36,938 nt of DNA from Chloroflexota bacterium (lineage in GTDB: Bacteria > Chloroflexota > Dehalococcoidia > JACPEP01). The notes under the pieces are model-generated. The model saw only the letters and a list, made by a program, of their open reading frames with translations. It was not told the DNA's origin and ran no database searches. The DNA lies in assembly GCA_016183425.1 (NCBI GenBank), contig JACPEP010000009.1:1-36938 (forward strand). The letters are read 5' to 3'. The number at the start of each line of letters is the position of its first letter. The first letter of the stretch is position 1. A program made the position numbers and the translations under genes. This document shows, in pieces, positions 31,903-36,938 of the stretch.

Positions 31903-33516
31903 ATGGGCTCTCTTTATCTTAACAGGCTCTCAGCCGGAGAGCACGAAATTTTGATTGGGAAACTCCATCAGACGCAGAAGAGCAAGTGTTTTATCTGCGA
32001 AGAACTGATAGACCTTGTTCTACACAAAGATTCGATAGACATAGATCATATGATACCAACAAAACTTGGCGGGAAAGATGACCCATCTAACTTCGCTCTA
32101 ACTCATTCGAGTTGCAATCGTTCCAAGCAGGCGGCAAACTTAGAAGTTGCACGTATCCTTCAAAGATTCACAAAGCTTAAGGAACAGGTGGGGAAGGAGA
32201 ACCGCAATCCCAATCTGGACGACGTTCTTCGGCTGTATGGCGGCTCAAAATTCGAACTGCCGGTCATGCCTGCCTCAGACGCAATCCGGTGCTCGCTTCC
32301 TGATCTTGGAAACAACGACGTCTCTGTTCTGCCGCTATACACTGATGAATTAAGCGGATTCAAATACTTTTTCGTAAAACTGCCGATCGAGTACCTCCAT
32401 CACGACGAGAAGATAAACCCACGGTCCATCGGGCAGAATATCTCCAAACTGGTTGAGGAGTTTTACCATAAACGCCCACAACTTCACATCTCACTTGGCT
32501 GGATAACGCTTGATCAAAATCTTCGCTCTCCAATCCGTATCTTCGACGGCCAACACAAGGCAGCCGCCCAAGTTCTGCTGGGAATTAGAGAATTACCGGT
32601 TCGGGTGTTTGTGAACCCGGATATTGACACGCTGTTAACAGCAAATACAAACGCCGGAACAATACTGCGCCAAGTGGCATTTGACAAGTCCGTCCAACGT
32701 CATTTGGGAAGTGCTCTGTATGTTGACCGTGTAGAGAGATACAAGAAAGACCTGAATCTTAATGAGGAGGATTTCAATTTCTCGGAGAAGGACCTCGTGA
32801 GATTCTTTAAGGGTGAGTCTCGCGAGATGAAGCGCTATATTCTTGATGCAGTCAGGGATTCTATTACCCACAACCCCGAAAATAAGCTGAAGGACTACAT
32901 CGATTTTGGAGGCCGCGGAAAAGAACGCCCGCTCTCATATTCAACGGTGGAGAAGACCTTCTATTCGTTCTTCATCTACCAAGACGTTTTGGAAACCGCT
33001 ATCAACTACCAACTCGAAAACGGAGAAAACCCTCGTGAGATGGAGAAGGAGCAGATTCTTGAATTGATGAATATCATCGCCGAGGAAATCTACATTGGCA
33101 AATATGACAGTGATATTGGCACCTATCGCATAGAATACAAGTTACAGGCAGGCGAACTATTGCCTCTTGAACACGTGCGAGCTTTCCGTATGAGTAGGGA
33201 GGAAATCCTTTGGAACTGGCTAAAGTACGTGTCTCAGATCATTCGCAACTTCTTTATTATGCAGGGTGTCCCAATTGAGGAGAGCAAACTGTTTCAATAC
33301 AAGTTCCCGGTGCCTCTCTGGGAAAGGATCAGAACGTTTGTCGGAAACTTCAACTGCTTGTCTTTGTGGTCGAACACACAACTATCAACGACCGTTTTTG
33401 GTGGCAAACAAAATTATGAATACTGGCAACACATATTTGAGAAAGGAAAAACGCCGCAAGGTCAGCAGATACTCGCAGAACCGATCAACCTGATCGAGCT
33501 GATGAAGACGAGATGA
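31903..33516 (+). CDS. HNH nuclease fused to a DGQHR (DndB/ParB-like) domain
   Basis: A 537-aa protein with an N-terminal HNH zinc-finger nuclease: C29-x2-C32, D48-H49, N63, H68 and C71-N72 (about residues 20-80). A DGQHR-type domain follows, with the motif FDGQHK at 214-219 (about 130-330). The C-terminal part is helical and unassigned. DGQHR domains occur in DndB-type proteins of phosphorothioate systems. DGQQR-plus-HNH proteins (GmrSD, SspE, DUF262-DUF1524) cut modified or phosphorothioate-linked DNA; here the domain order is reversed. A restriction-like role is inferred. AAGGGGG lies about 10 bases before ATG. GC is clearly below the flanking purine genes (23 of 60 bases at 33061-33120). 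No dnd, ssp or methylase genes are adjacent, so it looks like a solitary acquired gene. Confidence 0.82.
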   Translation: MGSLYLNRLSAGEHEILIGKLHQTQKSKCFICEELIDLVLHKDSIDIDHMIPTKLGGKDDPSNFALTHSSCNRSKQAANLEVARILQRFTKLKEQVGKENRNPNLDDVLRLYGGSKFELPVMPASDAIRCSLPDLGNNDVSVLPLYTDELSGFKYFFVKLPIEYLHHDEKINPRSIGQNISKLVEEFYHKRPQLHISLGWITLDQNLRSPIRIFDGQHKAAAQVLLGIRELPVRVFVNPDIDTLLTANTNAGTILRQVAFDKSVQRHLGSALYVDRVERYKKDLNLNEEDFNFSEKDLVRFFKGESREMKRYILDAVRDSITHNPENKLKDYIDFGGRGKERPLSYSTVEKTFYSFFIYQDVLETAINYQLENGENPREMEKEQILELMNIIAEEIYIGKYDSDIGTYRIEYKLQAGELLPLEHVRAFRMSREEILWNWLKYVSQIIRNFFIMQGVPIEESKLFQYKFPVPLWERIRTFVGNFNCLSLWSNTQLSTTVFGGKQNYEYWQHIFEKGKTPQGQQILAEPINLIELMKTR

Positions 33517-33624
33517 TATGAGGCGAACAAGGCAATCCAGCTGGCTCGTTACACTCGCAATTGATTTTTGATGTTATGATTTAATGTTCCATGGCTTTTC
33601 ATGAGGGGTTGGGTGGTGTGAGGC

Positions 33625-34332
33625 ATGCCTTCGGTAGATATCGTCATCCCGGTCTACAATGAAGAACGGACTCTGGATGGAAGCGTGGAGCGGCTGGCAA
33701 ACTTCCTCCAAGACAGTGTAGCTCTCCCCTGGCGCATCGTCATCGCCGACAACGCCTCCACCGATGGCACACTAGAGCTGGCCCGCTCTCTGGCTGAAAA
33801 ATACCCTCAGGTTGCCACCATCCACCTGGATGAGAAGGGGCGCGGCCGGGCCCTACGGAGGGCGTGGCTGGAAAGCCCCGCCGACATCGTCTGTTACATG
33901 GACGTTGACCTTTCTACCGATCTCTCCGCCCTCCCCCCTCTTCTAGCCGCCATCCTGGAGGGCTACCCAGTGGCCATTGGGTCACGGCTTCTCCCAGACT
34001 CACAGGTGCGCCGCTCTGTAAAGCGAGAGGTTATATCCCGGATCTACAACCTTCTTGTTCGGCTGCTCTTCTTTTTCTCCCTCTCTGACGCCCAGTGCGG
34101 CTTCAAAGCCCTGAGCCGGCAAACGGTTCGGGAGCTTGTGCCATTGGTGAAGAATCAGGAGTGGTTTTTCGATTCCGAGCTCCTTATCTTGGCCCTACGG
34201 AAGGGCTACCGGGTCAAAGAGGTGCCGGTGACATGGGTAGAGGATGCCGATAGCCGGGTGGACATCCTTAAAACCGCCTGGGAAGACATTCGGGGCCTGC
34301 TGCGCATGCGCTTCACCCCTTTGTCGAAGTAA
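33625..34332 (+). CDS. Family 2 glycosyltransferase (polyprenyl-phosphate sugar type)
   Basis: A 235-aa GT-A fold enzyme without membrane segments strong enough to call. VDIVIPVYNEE (residues 4-14), ADNASTDGT (41-49) and the metal-binding DVD (93-95, YMDVDLSTDL) are classic GT2 motifs. CGFKALSR and WFFDSELL match dolichyl- or undecaprenyl-phosphate glucosyl/mannosyltransferases. It probably loads a sugar onto a lipid carrier at the inner face of the membrane, for glycosylation of surface polymers or proteins. The nearby Thr/Pro-rich surface proteins are possible but unproven targets. The start at ATG 33625 has only a weak GTGAGG upstream. Confidence 0.85.
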   Translation: MPSVDIVIPVYNEERTLDGSVERLANFLQDSVALPWRIVIADNASTDGTLELARSLAEKYPQVATIHLDEKGRGRALRRAWLESPADIVCYMDVDLSTDLSALPPLLAAILEGYPVAIGSRLLPDSQVRRSVKREVISRIYNLLVRLLFFFSLSDAQCGFKALSRQTVRELVPLVKNQEWFFDSELLILALRKGYRVKEVPVTWVEDADSRVDILKTAWEDIRGLLRMRFTPLSK

Positions 34333-34436
34333 GGAGGGGTCCCCTTCGCTAAACCCACCCTACTAACTACTCCTGCCGACCGCTGCGATCGCGAAGCCAC
34401 CGAACCTGGATCCGGTCGCTGAGGAGGTGCCTGATC

Positions 34437-35552
34437 ATGCTTGAGCACACTGATGCCCTGTCCGCTGAGAAGACAGTCATCCAGAGGCTCCCCGTTCTGG
34501 ACCGCTACCTTACGCTGTGGATTTTCCTGGCCATGGCCTTCGGGGTGGGTCTGGGGTACCTTGTTCCCCGAGTGGCCGACCTCATTACTTTATTTCAGGT
34601 AGGCACCACTTCTATCCCCATAGCGGTGGGTCTCATCCTCATGATGTATCCTCCCCTGGCCAAGGTCAGATACGAGGAGATGGGGCGGGTGTTTCGCAAC
34701 TGGCGGGTACTGGGGCTTTCACTAATGCAAAACTGGCTTATAGGTCCGGTGCTCATGTTCTTCCTTGCCATCATCTTCCTACGGGGCTATCCCGATTACA
34801 TGGTAGGGCTTATCATGATCGGCCTGGCGCGATGCATAGCCATGGTCATCGTATGGAACGAGCTGGCCAAGGGAGACACGGAGTATGCTGCTGGTTTGGT
34901 GGCCTTAAACTCCATCTTTCAGATAGTCTTCTATTCCGTTTACGCCTACATCTTCATCACGGCAATGCCGGGGTGGTTTGGGCTGGGTGGGGTGATAGTG
35001 AGCATCACCATCCATCAGATCGCCGAGAGCGTGCTCATTTACCTGGGCGTACCCTTCTTGGGAGGCATAGTGACGCGCTTTGTGCTCATCAGGGCAAAGG
35101 GACGTCATTGGTATGAGGGCAGGTTCATCACCAGGATCAGCCCCATTACCTTCGCCGCTCTTCTTTTCACCATCGTGGTGATGTTCTCCCTGAAGGGGGA
35201 AATCATCGTAAGGCTGCCCATGGATGTGGTGCGCATCGCTATCCCGCTGCTACTCTACTTTGTGCTCATGTTTCTGGTCTCCTTTTACATGGGCAAGAGA
35301 ATTGGCGCCGACTATTCAAAGACAACATCCATAGCCTTCACCGCTGCCAGCAACAACTTTGAGCTGGCCATTGCCGTGGCCGTGGCCGTATTCGGCATTG
35401 GCTCTGGGCAGGCCTTTGCCGCCGTAGTTGGCCCACTGGTGGAAGTGCCAGTGCTCATTAACCTGGTAAACGCGGCTCTCTATTTCCGGCGAAGGTATTT
35501 CCGCCACGAGCTACAGATGGTGATGGTGCCAGAATCAGGGAATGAAAGGTAG
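34437..35552 (+). CDS. acr3: ACR3-type arsenite efflux permease
   Basis: A 371-aa integral membrane protein with about 10 hydrophobic helices that exports arsenite. [21 protein letters not shown] (residues 21-41, shown as [15 protein letters not shown] then GVGLGY), the conserved Cys in [14 protein letters not shown] (C133) and the Glu in [11 protein letters not shown] (E309) match the residues known to matter in Acr3. AGGAGGTG (about 34420-34427) lies upstream of ATG 34437. There is no arsR or arsC next to it, so it is not in a typical ars operon. The glycosyltransferase 104 bases upstream is probably functionally unrelated. Confidence 0.93.
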   Translation: MLEHTDALSAEKTVIQRLPVLDRYLTLWIFLAMAFGVGLGYLVPRVADLITLFQVGTTSIPIAVGLILMMYPPLAKVRYEEMGRVFRNWRVLGLSLMQNWLIGPVLMFFLAIIFLRGYPDYMVGLIMIGLARCIAMVIVWNELAKGDTEYAAGLVALNSIFQIVFYSVYAYIFITAMPGWFGLGGVIVSITIHQIAESVLIYLGVPFLGGIVTRFVLIRAKGRHWYEGRFITRISPITFAALLFTIVVMFSLKGEIIVRLPMDVVRIAIPLLLYFVLMFLVSFYMGKRIGADYSKTTSIAFTAASNNFELAIAVAVAVFGIGSGQAFAAVVGPLVEVPVLINLVNAALYFRRRYFRHELQMVMVPESGNER

Positions 35553-35583
35553 CCTTCGTGAGATTAGGAAGGAGTAGAGCTTC

Positions 35584-36279
35584 TCAAATCTCCCTGGTCA
35601 CGGTGAGGCCCCAAACGGAGGCCGCGCCGGCCTCCTTAAGGGCGGCGGCACAGGCGTTCAAAGTAGCTCCGGTGGTGCACACGTCGTCGATGAGAAGGAC
35701 ATTGCTGCCATCAAGTCGGCGGGAAAGGCAAAGGAAGCTCCCTATTACATTTTGACGTCGTTCCTCCACACTTAAGGCTTTGGCCTGAGCCGGACTATTC
35801 CTCTGGCGCGATAAAACATGCTCCTCCACAGGAAGGCCAGTAAACTTGCCCAGCTCTCGGGCCAGCAAAGCGGATTGATTATAGCCCCGGTCCCTAAGCC
35901 GCTGGGGATGGAGGGGAACGGGGACCAAGATCTCCCCGAAAAGGGGATGGGCCTCCAAATAGCAGGCCATTAGATGAGCCAAAGGTGCTGCCAGGACCGA
36001 TAGATTCCGGTACTTCAGGTGGTGGATGGCGTTTCTGGCCAGCCCTTCCATAAGGAATGGGGAGCGCAGGCCGTCTAAGGCCCACCAATCCTGGCAGCAA
36101 TAACCTTTATTGACGCCTGGCTTCCCGCACCGGGTACACATGGGCGAGGGCACCATAGGTAGAGAGGCGACACAGGCGGAACACAAGAAGCTACCTCCTG
36201 CGCCACAACCCAGGCACCGGGGAGGAAAGAAAAAGTTCAATAACAGCTGGGGAAGTTCTCTAATAAAGGGACTGGTCAT
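35584..36279 (-). CDS. comF: ComF family phosphoribosyltransferase-like protein
   Basis: A 231-aa ComF-like protein. The N-terminal zinc-ribbon region has C22-x2-C25, C33-x2-C36, C48-x2-C51 and C61-C62. The C-terminal type I phosphoribosyltransferase domain has the PRPP loop VLLIDDVCTTGAT. ComF acts in DNA uptake in transformable bacteria, possibly through PriA. It begins 6 bases after the stop of the small Flp-like gene, without a clear Shine-Dalgarno, which suggests translational coupling. Other competence genes are not present here. Confidence 0.92.
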   Translation of the reverse strand: MTSPFIRELPQLLLNFFFPPRCLGCGAGGSFLCSACVASLPMVPSPMCTRCGKPGVNKGYCCQDWWALDGLRSPFLMEGLARNAIHHLKYRNLSVLAAPLAHLMACYLEAHPLFGEILVPVPLHPQRLRDRGYNQSALLARELGKFTGLPVEEHVLSRQRNSPAQAKALSVEERRQNVIGSFLCLSRRLDGSNVLLIDDVCTTGATLNACAAALKEAGAASVWGLTVTREI

Positions 36280-36285
36280 GGAATT

Positions 36286-36441
36286 TCAGGAGGAGGCCTT
36301 AATACCTTCCTGGATGGCGACGATGATATCACCTATCCTATCTGTACCCATGACGACAAAGGTAGCTCCCATAACGAGTACGATAAACAGAACTACCATC
36401 CCGTACTCGAACCAGTGGGTTCCCCTAAAAGGACTATTCAT
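36286..36441 (-). CDS. Small Flp-pilin-like membrane peptide
   Basis: A 51-aa peptide starting at ATG 36441, with AGGGAGA 8-9 bases upstream; a longer frame to 36498 lacks such a site. After a short polar head (MNSPFRGTHW) comes FEYGMVVLFIVLVMGATFVVMG, given as FEYGMVVLFIVLVMG followed by ATFVVMG. A tail IGDIIVAIQEGI follows. This layout resembles Flp/Fap pilins, whose processed helix begins near a conserved E-Y-G. A Flp pilin is likely but not certain at this length. It is co-transcribed with comF, and no tad genes are visible. Confidence 0.65.
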   Translation of the reverse strand: MNSPFRGTHWFEYGMVVLFIVLVMGATFVVMGTDRIGDIIVAIQEGIKASS

Positions 36442-36800
36442 CAAATAATCTCCCTCTTTGAGCAAGGATCGGCTGCTTCTATGATAACACAGTCTCACAG
36501 TATCGATTTCTTTAAGTACAAGTGTTCACATTCTCACGAAAATACCGCTGTGGCGAGTGACAAGGGGAGATGCCGCGATATCCCCTCTGGGAGTCCAGGG
36601 GCCCTCTGGCGGGGGGTTGGGGGTGTCCCCCAAATATCACCCATCTCCCCTTCTCCCTGAGGGAGAAGGGGATTAAGGGGATGAGGGTGTATTTTCATAC
36701 TCTGTGGTGACCAGCGCAAGCGGGCATGGGGGATTGCCCACCAATTTCTAGGGCGGGCGGGGGGGGGCAAGAGAGATGTTAAACCTTGTTGCACATGGTC
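36442..36800. other. Intergenic region with repeat, no gene seen
   Basis: After the Flp-like gene no convincing coding sequence is seen. A minus-strand open frame (36534-36920) runs through the repeat and the promoter and is rejected. The region contains the 118-bp repeat copy B, a GGGGTGTCCCCC word and GC-rich tracts. A minus-strand TATCAT at 36486-36481 may be the -10 of the Flp-comF transcript, but no matching -35 was found. Confidence 0.6.
36620..36737 (+). repeat. 118-bp interspersed repeat, copy B
   Basis: Same orientation as, and about three differences from, 91-208 at the other end of the window. It contains the same CTTCTCCCTGAGGGAGAAG palindrome and the CAGCGCAAGCGGGCA segment. No coding capacity was found. 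Confidence 0.85.
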
Positions 36801-36829
36801 TTGACAGGGGGTGAGGGTGGGGTTATAAT
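36801..36829 (+). promoter_or_regulatory. Full-consensus sigma-70 promoter with no gene seen downstream
   Basis: TTGACA (36801-36806) and TATAAT (36824-36829) are both perfect and are separated by the ideal 17 bases. Transcription should start near 36836. The remaining 100 bases include GAGGAGG but no sustained frame, so the product lies beyond the window edge or is a non-coding RNA. Confidence 0.75.
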
Positions 36830-36938
36830 CCATCGTGGGGAAGAGTGAGGAGGACCTTAACAACTGAATAGTGGATGGGAAGGTGGCGGTTTGGTGTAGA
36901 TAGAGAGGGTTTGGGGACAACCCAAGCCCTAGTAGAAC

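Noticed and set aside
36534-36920. Minus-strand open frame of 128 codons at the right end
   Set aside because: Crosses the 118-bp repeat and the consensus promoter and looks low-complexity.
1-36938. CRISPR array, tRNA or rRNA genes
   Set aside because: No regularly spaced direct repeats and no recognisable tRNA or rRNA sequence were seen by eye on either strand.

Overview
The window looks like chromosomal DNA of an uncultured bacterium, most plausibly a Chloroflexota member (Dehalococcoidia-like). This is an inference from: GC-rich housekeeping genes, Thr/Pro-rich cohesin/PKD surface proteins, a 4Fe-4S type PurF, a BadH-like dehydrogenase beside an old-yellow-enzyme reductase, and many short palindromic intergenic repeats. 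No rRNA, tRNA or CRISPR array was found, and there is no marker gene that proves the taxon.

Layout. 1-670: intergenic DNA full of palindromic repeats. 712-11573: four consecutive plus-strand genes for exported modular surface proteins. Two are large (1697 and 907 aa), with cohesin-like modules, six PKD domains each and C-terminal dockerins. The other two are smaller cohesin-like proteins with C-terminal membrane anchors, one with a sortase-like VPRTG signal. Together they look like a cell-surface cohesin-dockerin scaffold with no attached enzymes. 11677-14124 (-): leuS. 14414-19732 (+): a very large SF1 helicase with a Vsr/DUF559-like nuclease domain, resembling helicase-nuclease antiphage proteins. 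19934-24585 (-): a catabolic cluster of a BadH-like SDR, two amidohydrolase-2 proteins and a FadH-like FMN/FAD/Fe-S reductase, probably for cyclic or aromatic acyl compounds. 24746-27616 (+): gatC and gatA, separated by a low-GC insert holding a frameshifted PD-(D/E)xK-type nuclease and a small unknown gene. 27735-31769: purF-purM-purH. 31903-33516: an HNH nuclease fused to a DGQHR (DndB-like/ParB-like) domain. 33625-35552: a GT2 glycosyltransferase and an ACR3 arsenite exporter. 35584-36441 (-): comF and a Flp-pilin-like small protein. 36442-36938: repeat-rich DNA with a full-consensus sigma-70 promoter that has no visible gene.

How it fits together. Housekeeping genes (leuS, gatCA, purFMH, comF) form a GC-rich backbone. 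Three separate lower-GC nuclease or helicase genes are slotted into it (14.4-19.7, 25.1-26.1 and 31.9-33.5 kb) and look like defence-type accessory islets. The surface-protein locus is the most unusual part. It carries a shared upstream hairpin element, a conserved module before each dockerin, a dockerin variant with a Cys-containing insertion, and two kinds of membrane-anchored cohesin.
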